This document shows positions 30,608-41,338 of a DNA stretch of 64,000 nucleotides, piece after piece. Both the position numbers and the translations under genes were made by a program. The notes beneath the pieces are model-generated. The model had not been told where the DNA came from, searched no databases, and saw nothing but the letters and a program-made list of their open reading frames with translations. This DNA is from Quercus robur (lineage: Eukaryota; Streptophyta; Magnoliopsida; Fagales; Fagaceae), in assembly GCF_932294415.1 (NCBI RefSeq), contig NC_065539.1, positions 48,317,501-48,381,500 of the forward strand, read 5' to 3'. Numbering within the stretch: the first letter of the stretch is position 1; each line of letters opens with the position of its first letter.

Positions 30608-31983
30608 ATGAAGTTTGTGGATTGGTACGTAAAGATCGGGGTAGTTTCAGCTCTCATTGGAGCTTCAATGGAGTTGTTTATGATCAAAACCGGCTTCTGT
30701 ATGATAATCTTCCATTTTGTTTTATGACCCTTATTTACAATCTTACCCTTTTGTTTTCCTTTTTCTTCAATGAACCTTATTAATGTTTTAAAAGCAATTC
30801 AATTTGGTTTTTGTTTGCTTTGGCTATTGATTTATTATTATTGTTGATCAAAACGGGTTTTTTTAAACAAAGTTTTGGGGTGAATGCTAAGGAAACAGTG
30901 CCTAAGCTTGTTGTTGTTAAAGGGTGTGCCTGTATATGCATAGACATTTATCAGAGTAATTTTTTTGAAGATTTTTTTTTTTTTTGGGTGAATGCTAATC
31001 AAACAGAACCTAAGCTTATTGTGTTTAATGGGTGTGTCTGCATATGCATGAAATTTTATTTGTGATAATTTTTTTAAGAAGCAAATTTGGTTTAGGATAA
31101 TGTGAAAATGGCTGCAGTGAGTGTTATATGCTCTAGCAAAGTTACTCTGCTTGATAAAGATATTTGCTTCACTTTCCAATTATGTTTGTCTTGGTTCACA
31201 TCCAAATATCCTATATCCAATATTGAAGAAATCTGATTTTGGGGAGAGAAGTAATGAGAGAATTTGTGGTTACTTGACTACTCCTTGGGTGACAATTGTA
31301 TGGGATGGATTGATGTGAATAAATTGATAGATCATACTTATTTCCCATCACCATGTTGACATCAGTGCAGAAGGCCCGTTTCACTAATTACAATTTGAAA
31401 ATTTCCAAAATCAGATTTTGAATATCTTCTTTGTGCATATTTCAAATTTAAATGATTATTAGAGTCAGTTGCCTTCCTATTTTAAAAGCGAAAACCAGCA
31501 TCATTTTCACCGAACCTTGATCCTTGAAGTTAGGTACACCTAGAACTAGGTGTGTATCTTAAGTTATATGGCCTCAATGGCATAAAGCATCACACATTCA
31601 CACTTGCATATTTTTCGTTGCAGTATGGATAAATGGGCTGCTGGTTTCACACTTAAAACCAAGGTTTATCTTTACCATTTGACAAAATTTTCCACTCTGT
31701 CCAACTGCCTCCTTATTTGAAAATTTAGCTATTGTTATCAAATGTTGTTTGGTGTCATCTAGTGTAATCCTTCCATAATTATGTTGAGAGCATGTCACAT
31801 TCAGTCAATTGATTATTATGCTAACAATTAGTTTTCCTGTTGTTCTGTTACTATGCAGATGACCAAGTGACCGTTCTGGAGGCAGAAAAGCGAACTTGGG
31901 AGAATTCCCCTGAAGCTCAGGCAATTAAAGAAGCTCTCAATCCTTGGAGAAATCACGACGCACAACCAAGAAAAAATTCTTAA
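30608..31983 (+). CDS. Small single-span conserved plant protein, 71 residues, 2 exons
   Basis: Exon 1 is 30608-30698, exon 2 is 31859-31983, both with GT-AG borders; the phase is kept across a 1,160-bp intron and the total is 216 nt. The ATG context (AAAAAATGAAG) is good. The protein starts MKFVDWYVKIGVVSALIGAS, with one hydrophobic span at about residues 8-28, followed by an amphipathic, charged C-terminus (VLEAEKRTWENSPEAQ, then LNPWRNHD). I recognise this as the pattern of a short conserved plant protein of the size of small mitochondrial inner-membrane or respiratory subunits, but cannot assign a name. The frame is intact. Alternative: an uncharacterised endomembrane microprotein. Confidence 0.8.
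30850..31075. repeat. Local duplication within the intron of the 71-residue gene
   Basis: Two diverged copies of about 110 bp (about 30875-30965 and 30988-31075) share GTGAATGCTAA, CCTAAGCTT, GGGTGTG and TATATGCAT/CATATGCAT. Non-coding. Confidence 0.6.
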
Positions 31984-32723
31984 CTTTATTCTGTTGCAGT
32001 TTCCTCTCAGGTTTATTTCTTTGATGGTTTAACAACATGTTAGGATCTTTGTTGTGGAAAATAATGCATTTGCTCACAACACTGGAACGAAATAGTCCAT
32101 TTGAGTTTCAATACAAATTTTGGAATTGGTTTGGCTGTTGAACTTGAGTTGTTTTTGCGTGAAATGTATGTAAATCTGGATTCATGAATGTAGATCTGAG
32201 TTTTTGGCTGTTAGAGATGTAGATATGTAGAAATCTAATGCAGTAGATGTATAAAAAGTGAAGGGAGCTATATACGGAAGCAGATGATAATAGACTTTGT
32301 TGCAATTATATGCCATGATGTACCATATTTATCAATCCACCCGCAACAAAAGCAGCTTCTTGATAGCAAAATCTGTAATAGATGTTAGGAAAGCAAGCTG
32401 CAAGAGACAAGCTGTCATGGGGTAGCACCTCTAATGTTATGGTTGAGATGCTCCTGTTAAAACTTAAAAGCATGAACCAAAGGAAGTGGCATCTTTTGAA
32501 ACTTTCAAACGGACTGAGCTCTTGCCTACACAAGCTCAAACGTCAAAATAACTTATGGCTCTAGCTGCCATCTTCTTCACATTCTTGTTAAAAACAATGC
32601 ATAACACCTGTCAAATAACCATCCTTGTTACTTCTTTTAAAGAGAATGAAAGAAAAAAAAAAAAAAACACAGCTATAATCTTCTTGCCCCAAAGGCTTGA
32701 AGTAGAGTTGTTCTTCTTGATTG

Positions 32724-32752
<29 letters not shown>
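31984..32752. other. 3' flank of the 71-residue gene up to the (AT)n run
   Basis: The 3' untranslated region probably ends between about 32100 and 32250. Short frames on both strands in 32306-32564 have no recognisable features. The right end is the (AT)n run at 32726-32755, which borders the viral insertion. Confidence 0.5.

Positions 32753-32755
<3 letters not shown>
32726..32755. repeat. (AT)n microsatellite at left border of the viral block
   Basis: About 14 AT units meet the end of the viral sequence (ACCAAATGGGGG). A matching run lies at the right border (41314-41338), consistent with insertion into one AT microsatellite. Confidence 0.9.
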
Positions 32756-32756
<1 letters not shown>

Positions 32757-32762
32757 CCAAAT

Positions 32763-33305
32763 GGGGGTAAGTTACAAACAACAAGAGGTGCCGTTCAGAG
32801 GGCACTGGGGGCGGAAGCATAAATAGGTTACAAATGTAGTTCTGGTACAAGTGTAAACTAGGGGAGAAGAGAAGAGAGCTATTAGGCTTACAAAGTAGTT
32901 TCTGAGTACAGATTAAGAGGGCTGCTCTGAGGTAGTTTAGAACTGAGTCTAATTTAGCTTGCTGAAGACTGAAGCCAAAGGTCCCTTTTATAGCTGAGGA
33001 GAGCCTTGGATAAGATCAGGAGACTGCTGAAATCACGGAGAGTAATTTGCTTTTACTGAGGGTAGATTCTTTTCCACCGAAAGCAAATAGTGATTTCCAT
33101 GATTCTGTCTGGGGTACTGTGGAGTGAACAGTAACTGGTCACTGTTTATGAACAGTGTTTTGTCCCCTTGCTTTTCTGCATAGTGTTCTGGACTGTGCAG
33201 TGAATAGTGGTTTGTCTGCATGCGGGTACTTGAATAGTAACCGGTTCTTTTGCAGAAGTAGTTTCTGGAACTTCCGGAGGCTGTTCTGGAGCATCTAGGA
33301 GGAAC
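32763..33305 (-). promoter_or_regulatory. Viral intergenic region with pararetroviral promoter
   Basis: On the minus strand TATAAAAG lies at 32985-32992, with a pyrimidine-rich stretch (CTCTCTTCTCTTCTCCCC, about 32860-32880) downstream, as in leaders of caulimovirid pregenomic transcripts. Upstream, near 33125-33250, direct repeats of an ACTGTTCA or ACTATTCA/AACCGGT type may be enhancer elements. By analogy with the 35S promoter it would drive the genome-length transcript. Activity in the plant is unknown. Confidence 0.65.
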
Positions 33306-34628
33306 TTAATCAGTATCATGTCCAGAAGGATAACCATCATAAGGATCCCATGGGGGATCGTAGTCATAGTTATGCTCGTGATATCTGGCAAATTTGTCGC
33401 AAACGCCGCAGTACAGGATAGGTTCATAGTCTGCTTGTCGCATTACTATCTGTCCGGGCTCAATGTAGTTAATCCTTTCGGTGTGGAGAGATTCAGAATA
33501 CGGCCTGGTGGTGAATACTGTAATTCTTCCAGTATTTCCAACAAAGTGGTAATTCTGCCATAACTCATGGGTGACATCTATAATCTCATTGTTGAAGTAA
33601 CCACTCCAGCAACTTGCAAGAGCTTTAGGGTCTTCATTATGGAGATAAGAGTCTCCTTCATACCAAGGACCGCTGTGGGTATACCCGTTGATGAGTACAA
33701 GGTGGTGAGCAGGTTGGATTTCCATCCAATTGTTTCTGTCCCAGTGGGGGAGAGTACTCCAGCATCTGATAGAGACAAATGGACTTTTGATTTTTGAGAC
33801 AACCTGTCGGATGATTTGTGGGAGTTGGTTGATCTGATCATGGCTAGTGAGCCTGATGAGTCGGACGAACCCATATTCGAACATTCTTGAAAGCCAGCTT
33901 GGATCTTCTTCAACGGACCAATCTTCATAATTGATTATTAGGCCGGGGAAGGGATGTTGTTTCTCATAGACCCTTTGGCTGCTTCCAAAGTACTTTTCCC
34001 AAGTGGATAGGATGAAGGCAGCATCTTCTGATTCATCGTATACTGGGAAATGGGTGATGACCATTACCTGTAAATGCTTGAACCATAGGTCACATGATTC
34101 AGACATAGCCTTGCTTCTAAATATACGATCTTGTATATTAGAAGGCAAGTTGGCAACAGCACTTCTTAGCAGGTTCTGAGTCTTAAGACTTAACCTAGCA
34201 TAATCGGTGTCCATGATAGTCGTTCTATCCGTTGAATGGATATCCTCTTTGCCAAAGAGTTGACTAATGGTATTTCTTCCAATCTCAATTTCTGCCTCAA
34301 GGTTTACTAGGTGCAATTCTAGTGCTCTGAGGGTTCTTTGGAAAAGGCGATTGTTGTTTTGGGTAAAGGCTCTTTGAAGGTTATCGAGGATAATTTTGAT
34401 GGAGGGTGGAAGTCCCATATATACTCCATTTGCAAATTGGAAATTCCTGGATAAAACTTCATGCAAAGTGATAGTCCTATTACCACCTGAAAATGTTATT
34501 TGAAGAGGAACATGTTCAAGAAGGGATGTTACTTCCCTGGGTTCTGATCCAGAGGAAGCGCCTTCATGCCTTTGAGAAGGAGAACCCTGAACAGGGGCTT
34601 TTCCTTTGTTCCTGCTTGAAGAAGCCAT
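33306..34628 (-). other. Unrecognised 440-residue C-terminal domain of the viral polyprotein
   Basis: The ATG at 34628 has a strong context (GGGGAAAATGGCT) and could be an independent start. The segment opens with a Ser/Lys/Gly-rich tail, then a helical-looking region (about 34460-34150), then a Trp- and aromatic-rich part (LSTWEKYFGSS, SRMFEYGFVRLIRL, HELWQNYHF), a CGVC pair near the end and an acidic, Tyr/Asp/Pro-rich C-terminus. It occupies the position of the translational transactivator in caulimoviruses, but I do not see the conserved core of that protein. Function unknown. Confidence 0.5.
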
Positions 34629-37600
34629 TTTCCCCTCACTAGTGGGGCTAGTATGAAAAGTTATTTGCTTAACCTGCCATGCATTAACAAAATGATTATT
34701 TCTGAAAACATTTTTGCTAAAATCATGAGATGTCATGGAGCAAATACTTTTGTATGCAATGTGATGAGATGATAATTCAGGAGGTTTATTGGGACTCAAA
34801 GAATTATCAAATATGATGGATGGTGCAAACTGATCAAGGTTCTTTGCTTGATTTGGACCAAATGAGGAAGTTTTGGCATTGATGAGGTTAAGATTTTTAG
34901 AAACAGAAACTTTTTGGAAACTCTCAATCTCTCTTGGTTCAGGGTTTCTAAGAAACTTAAACTTGACTGGTTGGCCAAAAGGGTGGGTAGTGATTCCTTC
35001 ACTATCCGTAATGAAAGGATACAACAGACATATGAACGGGTTTCCTAAGATAACCCTATCTGTTATATTTTTGACAAGAACAAAGGTGGTTTTAAAACAC
35101 GCATTGTCTTGGCAAACTTGTGCTTCTGGGATTTTGAATTCAATCTGCATTTTTCCACCACTTGCAGAGGTTAACCGTTCTTGGATTTTCTGGAAGTATT
35201 TAGGGGGAATGATACCTTCTTGAATGCAGTTGAGATCAGCACCTGAATCCATTAGGGCAACTACCTCTAATTCAAAATCTGTTCCTATGACAATCCTGAC
35301 TTTGGAACGCCATTTCTGAAAGTTAATGCTACTAATGGTTTGCAAGAACGATCCCTTGAATGGTTCGGGTTCCATGTCTGCAGTAGGATTAACTGTTTCG
35401 TCTACTTCATTGTCAGAAGGGTTCTGTAGTGAGATTTTGTCCTCATTGCCTTGCTGAGAAGTAAACTCTAGGTTTTTGACTCTTAAATCCATGAGACCAT
35501 GATCGACCCTAAGGATGGTTAATTCCTGCTTAAGGTTTCTTATTTCTGCCTTGTGATCCTTAATCTCTTTGTGGAGATCTTGGATGGTGATCTCTTTTTT
35601 GGATTTGGTGAATCTGCTGTAGATCTTTTCTAAGTCAACTAATGGTTCCTGAAACCTAGGTTTGGATGTACTGGCTTCCTTGACTAAGATTCTGTGGAAT
35701 TCACTAAGTCTTTGAGCTTTCTCTTCTGGGTCTTTGATCTGTTCTATGAGATCTAGGAGCAGCTCTTCTTGCTTAGAAAGAACATGGACAGTTTTGTTTC
35801 TACAACAACTATCCTGACAGGCTAGGATTTCGTCTGTGTCACTAGAGGAACTAGAAGATACTCTAGAGGTTTCAGAAGAAGTCCTAAACAACTGGTGTTT
35901 CTCTTGGTCACTAGACTCACTGCTTAGGTGATCGAGTTCTAAGAGTTTAAAGATCTCATCCTTGTTGGCTTGGTCATTAATGAGTGTATTGATAAGGGTT
36001 TTGGCCTTAGCTTGACAATCTTTTTTCCAATGACCTCTCTTTCCACACTGATGACACGTTCCTGGTGTCTTAGGTGTGAATTTACCTGTGGACTGGGACC
36101 TAGATTTGGATCTGCCTTTCTTATAGTAATCATTGGCACTAAACCTATGTTTCCTATAATGTTTAGAGGCAGGTTTCTTCCTATGGGGTTTCTTAGAGGG
36201 TTCTTCGCCTCTGTGTTTGGACTTCCTTTTGGGAATGAGAGAAGGTAAGCCGTATTGGGTACAAAAATTTCCTATTTCGCACTTGGCTTTGCTCTTGTTG
36301 GCTTGACTTTGGATTCTGAGATCTCTACACATTTTCATTCCTTCATTTCGGATTGTGCTAGAGATGTCCCCATAAGTCAGGTTATCATAATCTATGACTC
36401 CTGAGGTTCCTGCAAGAGTTTCTTTGACCTTCTGTCCAAACAGTGTGGGTAAGCCATTGATAAACTTCTCCTTCCAGTATGGAGAGTTACAATCGCTCCT
36501 ATACATGACACGGGTGGTGAATACATCTTCGTACCACCGGTATTCTCCAAGGTTTTTACATCTAAGGTTACTCAACTGGTCGTAAATCCTAGATGTGATA
36601 TTGCTGGGTTTTCCTATGAAGTGTTTCATGATTGTATAAATCAGGGTATTGACTCCATCTGGAACACCTCTTCCAATGCGTTCATCAAAGATGGGGTTCT
36701 CATCCGCATCTTTCTGAACAGCATGCTTAATATCTTCCTTGGAAGCTGCAGTTATACAGTTGTTCCACCAAAGTAACAGTTTTCCAGTAAATCCTAAAAC
36801 AATGAGCTCTACAACTTCAGTATTTGGAATACCATCATTTAGATAGTTATTCGCTACCATGGTTATGTGCTGGATCTTGTTTTGGATTTCTTGTTCTGAG
36901 AGGCCATCTATGTTCCATTCATAGAGCTTGGCACTGGATACTGTGAACTGGGTGGTCCTTTCCTCATACTGGAGGTCAGGGGGTGTTGGTCTGGGATACC
37001 AATTTTTGGTGAGGCTGGTTGGCGTTACCTTGGTTTGGTAAAGCTTATTTACCTGTAATCCTCGAAATTGGTCTTCTATTTGTTTTATCTCCTTTTCAGA
37101 CTCAGAGGAGGTTCTACTAGAACTGCTAGAAGCTGTGTGGGTATGTAGGGTTACTAACCGAGATTCAAGTCTAGGATCCCTACTAGTTGAGATGGGTTCT
37201 GGTGAAGGTTCCTTCTTCACGAGATCTTCAAGCTTTTGGGCCACTACTTGTAACGCTGTTTGGTCCTTAGGTTTGAGGCTCGCTTGTCTGGTTGTGGGGA
37301 GCTTGACAAAAGGTTTTTCTAGAATCTGGATTGGTTTGCCAAAGCTTTCTGGTTGGAGGAGAGCTTTGTTGTCAATACAATCTTCTATCCTATCAAGCTG
37401 TTTCCCTATGACTCCTAAACACTGGTTAGTGTAGTTGTTTTGCTCTATTACCTTTCTGACTACCGTTTCTTCTGGAGCTACGGCACACTTGAAGGGAGAG
37501 GCAACAACTTCTGACTTGCCAGTTTTAAAGAGTATAGTTTCCTGAGGAGGATGGCTGGACCTAACAAATTCTGGTTTGCTGGAACTTGGTGTATCCTTCT

Positions 37601-38411
37601 TAGGTGGTATTTTCCAGTTGGTTTTGGTAATAGCACAATTCTTTTTATGCCATTGGAAATATTTCTCAAAGTATTCAAAGAAAGGATAATCAGCTTTTAC
37701 CTCTTTCATGAACAACTTCCATTTCTCCAAAACTTCAACCTTTTGTTCCTTGGTATGGTTGGCTCGATAGGCTTCTCTTTTAACTCTGTTCTTTTCAGAA
37801 TTAAATTCCTTTTCAAGCATGTCCATATCAGGGATGAATTCTTTGGTCAACACTAGGAGCTGATGGTCGTATTCAGTTTCCTGCTGAATAGGATTCTTAA
37901 AATCAGATCCTGATGGTGAAGGGGGCTTAAGACTTTCTTGACTAGTGCTGTCTTCATCTTCTTGATCAGCAACTGAGTCTTGTTTGGCTGTGTAACAAGG
38001 GGTACTAACCTGGGAATAGTCTTTAACACCTTGAAACAGTGGACCTAAGTCTCTTCTAGATGTAGGAGCTCGTGTTCTAGACGAACTACTATGCTGGGAT
38101 GCAGGTCTATCTTTCAAGAGGATAGTTGGCTGCCTAAAGGGTTGGCGTAGATCTATGGATCTAGACCTTGGTTCTTGGTATGTTTCCTGGTGCAGATCTA
38201 AAGAGGATCTGGGCCTGGGTTCATTATACTCTAAGGGTGATCTAAACCTAGATTGGTCGAAGCTAAGTCTAACCGATCCATCGGCTAACTGCTGGACATA
38301 ATCTAGATCTGGATTCCTAACAGGATTTTGGATCTGTAGAGGATAATTTTCATTCTCTAGAGACCATTGTGTTGGGAATGTTATTTCAGACCATTTCAGG
38401 GTTCTTGGTAC
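33306..38411 (-). pseudogene. Caulimovirid polyprotein: coat protein, zinc knuckle, protease, unknown C-terminal domain; no reverse transcriptase
   Basis: One open frame with no stop from 38411 to the TGA-proximal end at 33306 (about 1,700 codons). It is in the same frame as the movement protein and separated from it only by the TAG at 38412-38414. In order: Ser/Thr/Glu-rich N-terminus; coat-protein core around WYPRPTPPDLQYEE and ELIVLGFTGKLLLWWNN (about 36950-36760); Lys/Arg-rich tract; CCHC knuckle CHQCGKRGHWKKDC (about 36015-36056); coiled-coil-like segment (about 35480-35780); aspartic protease with ALMDSGADLNCI (about 35260) and VILGNPF; linker; then a roughly 440-residue domain beginning at an ATG at 34628. 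Petu- and florendovirus-like polyproteins have reverse transcriptase and RNase H after protease; no YxDD or RNase H motif is seen here. Labelled pseudogene because of the amber codon and genomic setting. Confidence 0.75.
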
Positions 38412-39137
38412 CTAAACGGTGGATCTAACATCTGGTGTTTGGATAAGAGTGGTTTCACCTGCCTTTCTCTTATCGAAAGCTTGGATGGACATGTTCGTCC
38501 TCATGCACTTATAATACACACGGTATATAAGAGCAAGCTGCTTGGTTCCATGTAACACAAGGTTTCCATGGGTCTTGATGTTGAGAGTGAGGACCTTTAG
38601 GATGTAAGGGTCGTCAATCGCAACTGTGAGGTTTGGAAAACAGTCGAAATGAATTGGACCGTTACTCAAACTAGATTCTATGGTTCCTAGAAGACTGTCT
38701 CTAAATCTGATAAGACGGGTGTCTCTAAGTGCCATAAGGATCGAGTTATTCAAACCTTCTCTGATCAATGGTTTTACTCCAACTTGGACAAGTCCTATGT
38801 GGAGTAATCTATGACCATTTTCCCTGTAAGCTTTCATGGCTGCAGGGGACAACAAATAACAGGTTTCAAATTCCTTGTTAATGCTGTAGACTTGTTCTAT
38901 AGTCCTAACATGGTAGTCCGTTCTAAAAGACTTTTTCAAGGACCATGACGAAGACTTATAGACTTGGTTTGTGGGAACTTTGGGTATGTTCCAATCTCCT
39001 AACTTCTGATCTAGATCTGAAAGCTGGTACGACTCTGAGTTGATTGTTCCATCTTCTTGTGGAATATCAGGAGGGTTTGTACTGCTAGATCTAATGGAAG
39101 TGGAAGAGTCACTCATTCTAAACATCCTATTTATCAT
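38412..39137 (-). pseudogene. Caulimovirid movement protein (30K superfamily)
   Basis: 241 codons, ATG at 39137, ending at TAG 38412-38414. The core matches the plant-virus 30K movement protein family as seen in caulimovirids: YLLSPAAMKAYR, LHIGLVQVGVKPLIREGLN, DSLLGTIESSLSNG, HFDCFPNLTV and LTLNIKTHG, then IYRVYYKCMRTN. Such proteins modify plasmodesmata for cell-to-cell spread (family knowledge). The frame continues past the amber codon into the coat-protein region, so it was probably the N-terminal part of one long polyprotein. Confidence 0.85.
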
Positions 39138-39894
39138 TCTGGATTAAAAGCCTAAGAAATCAATTACAACCTAGACTACCTTTATCTTCCAATTTCTGGA
39201 TCTAACCTTAGATCTGAAACAGGGAGTGTATGTCTACCTTTCCATGATATGTTACCACTTATGGCTGTTTCCGGATGCCTTCTGTGTCTTTTGCTGCCAC
39301 TGACCACCGCTGTACCTAGCTATTGGTGTATATGAACTTTCCCTTACACGTTCCCTCAAATGCCTAACGCTCTCCTGGCTAACGGCTAACGGGGCTTGTT
39401 TCTCGGTCTTCAGTTCACACCAACCTTCGGGATTAGATTTACCGGACAGCAAAACCAACACAGAACTGGACTTCTACCTAGACTTATTGGGCAACATGTC
39501 TTCATAGAAACTGGTTTAGTACACATCTGTAACAAATTGTGGGGAAAGAAACAAAGACAAGAAGAAGAAGATAACTGGGAAGCAAAGGATTAACTCAAAC
39601 AGATAATCACAAGATAATAAACAGTTTGAATGAACGGGAGGCTCAGCCTACCACCAAAAGAAAGAACAGAAACTACAAACTGATATGAAGTAGTAGATGA
39701 AAAATGCAACATATGGGAGTGGAAGTGCTATCAGAAAATAGATGTAAAACAAAATAATGTTTGTTAGAGATAACATACTTCAAAGTAATGTATAACCACA
39801 AAATAATGGATAACTATGGCGGTATCACCGGCCAACTTGATTGAAAATCAAAATATACTGTAACTTACAAACACTTACGATCGAGCTCAAAATG
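39138..39894 (-). other. Viral leader between primer site and movement protein
   Basis: About 750 nt without a long frame. Contains several short ATG-led frames and pyrimidine-rich minus-strand blocks, as in pararetroviral leaders where short frames and structure govern translation. I could not define the structure by eye. Confidence 0.5.
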
Positions 39895-39906
39895 GCTCTG
39901 ATACCA
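39895..39906 (-). promoter_or_regulatory. Initiator tRNA-Met primer-binding site
   Basis: The plus strand reads GCTCTGATACCA, so the minus strand carries TGGTATCAGAGC, the 12-nt complement of the plant initiator tRNA 3' end. It is used by all caulimovirids to prime minus-strand DNA and conventionally marks genome position 1. A six-base remnant (ATACCA, 32753-32758) recurs at the other end of the unit. Confidence 0.9.
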
Positions 39907-41313
39907 AATGGGGGTAAGCTACATTAGCTGCTTCGTCATGGTCCTTGACTAAGGTTCTGTGGAACTCACTAAGTCTTTGAACTTTCTCTTCTGGGTCTTT
40001 GATCTGTTCTATGAGATCTAGGAGTAGTTGTTCTTGCTTAGAGAGGACTTTGATAGTGTTGTTCCTACAACAACTATCTTGGCAAGATATGACTTCATCA
40101 GTGCTATTAGAGGTGCTAGGCTGATTTCTAGGAGAGGATGAATCTTGGTAAATCTGACTGATTTCACGGTCTATAGAACTATTGGGAGACTCATTATCTG
40201 GATGGTCCAGCTCTAAGACTTTGGAAATATCTTCAGATACTAAGGAATGGGTAGGGGATTTCCCTGGACATTCTTTCTTGTAATGTCCTTTCTTTCCACA
40301 CCGAAAGCATTTTCCTTTTGCTTTAGGTTTGAGAGTTTCTATAGGATTAGGGTTCCTTTTATTATAGAAGCCTCTGGTTAACAGTCTTTTTCTTCTATAT
40401 TCTCTGGAAACTATCCTTTCTCTGTGGAAGTCTTTAAAGGTGGGGTTTCCTCTAAATTTGGATTTCCATTTCTTAGGAGGAAGTGGGGGTGAATCATATA
40501 GCTGATCCTCTAGATATTCCTTCTCCTTTTCACTTTCTGAGGAGGGTTCATTGGAACTGCTAGAAGATACGTGGGCTTCCAAGACATTTACTTCTGGTGA
40601 AGGAGAGACTGGTTTCTCTACTTTCCTTGTTGGATGTCTAGCCTTTGTTGGTGGAAGGGGCTTTTTATGAAGTTTGGTCTTGACATGGTTCTTTTTATAC
40701 CAATTGAAATGTTTTTCTAAGTATTCAAAGAAAGGATAATCAATTTTTACCTCTTTCATGAACAACTTCCATTTCTCCAAAACTTCAACCTTTTGTTCCT
40801 TGGTATGGTTGGCTCGATAGGCTTCTCTTTTAACTCTATTCTTTTCAGAATTAAATTCCTTTTCAAGCATGTCCATATTAGGGATGAATTCTTTGGTCAA
40901 CACTAGGAGCTGATGGTCGTATTCAGTTTCCTGCTGAATAGGATTCTTAAAATCAGATCCTGATGGTGAAGGGAGCTTAAGACTTTCTTGACTAGTGCTG
41001 TCTTCATCTTCTTGATCAGCAACTGAGTCTTGTTTGGCTGTGTAACAAGGGGTACTAACCTGGGAATAGTCTTTAACACCTTGAAACAGTGGACCTAAGT
41101 CTCTTCTAGATGTAGGAGCTCGTGTTCTAGACGAACTACTATGCTGGAATGCAGGTCTATCTTTCAAGAGGATAGTTGGCTGCCTAAAGGGTTGGCGTAG
41201 ATCTATGGATCTAGACCTTGGTTCTTGGTATGTTTCCTGGTGCAGATCTAAAGAGGATCTGGGCCTGGGTTCATTATACTCTAAGGGTGATCTAAACCTA
41301 GATTGGTCGAAGC
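39907..41313 (-). pseudogene. Partial, rearranged second caulimovirid copy (zinc-knuckle protein without coat-protein core)
   Basis: From 41313 to about 40735 it matches unit A (offset 3,050 bp) almost exactly, covering the region before and including the first roughly 145 residues of the coat-protein frame. It then diverges: the coat-protein core is missing, a basic region leads to a different CCHC knuckle (CFRCGKKGHYKKEC, about 40265-40310), and similarity to unit A resumes at SCCRN and LLLDLIEQIKDPEEK. The frame runs into the unit-A junction; its last 11 codons and stop (39887) come from the primer-site sequence. It reads like a recombinant with, or fragment of, a related but distinct viral component. 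Confidence 0.75.
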
Positions 41314-41338
41314 ATATATATATATATATATATATATA
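41314..41338. repeat. (AT)n microsatellite at right border of the viral block
   Basis: About 12 AT units directly after the end of copy B (GGTCGAAGC). Counterpart of 32726-32755. Confidence 0.9.

Larger units (their letters stand above)
32753..41313 (-). mobile_element. Endogenous caulimovirid block: one near-complete genome unit plus a partial rearranged copy
   Basis: Features on the minus strand: initiator-tRNA-Met primer site (39895-39906), a leader of about 750 nt, movement protein, coat protein with zinc knuckle, aspartic protease, an unrecognised C-terminal domain, then a TATA promoter region leading back to the primer-site sequence at 32753. The ends overlap by about 18-20 nt (32753-32775 against 39901-39920), so unit A is a full circle of about 7,150 bp opened at the minus-strand priming site, where caulimovirid DNA carries a discontinuity. 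There are no LTRs. Partial copy B (39919-41313) is joined head to tail. Reverse transcriptase and RNase H are not found anywhere in the block. Confidence 0.8.

Noticed and set aside
33306-39918. Interpretation of the viral unit as an LTR retrotransposon
   Set aside because: The tRNA-Met primer site and terminal TG-like sequence first suggested LTRs, but no long direct repeat flanks the unit, primer-site sequence is present at both ends, and movement and coat proteins are of caulimovirid type.
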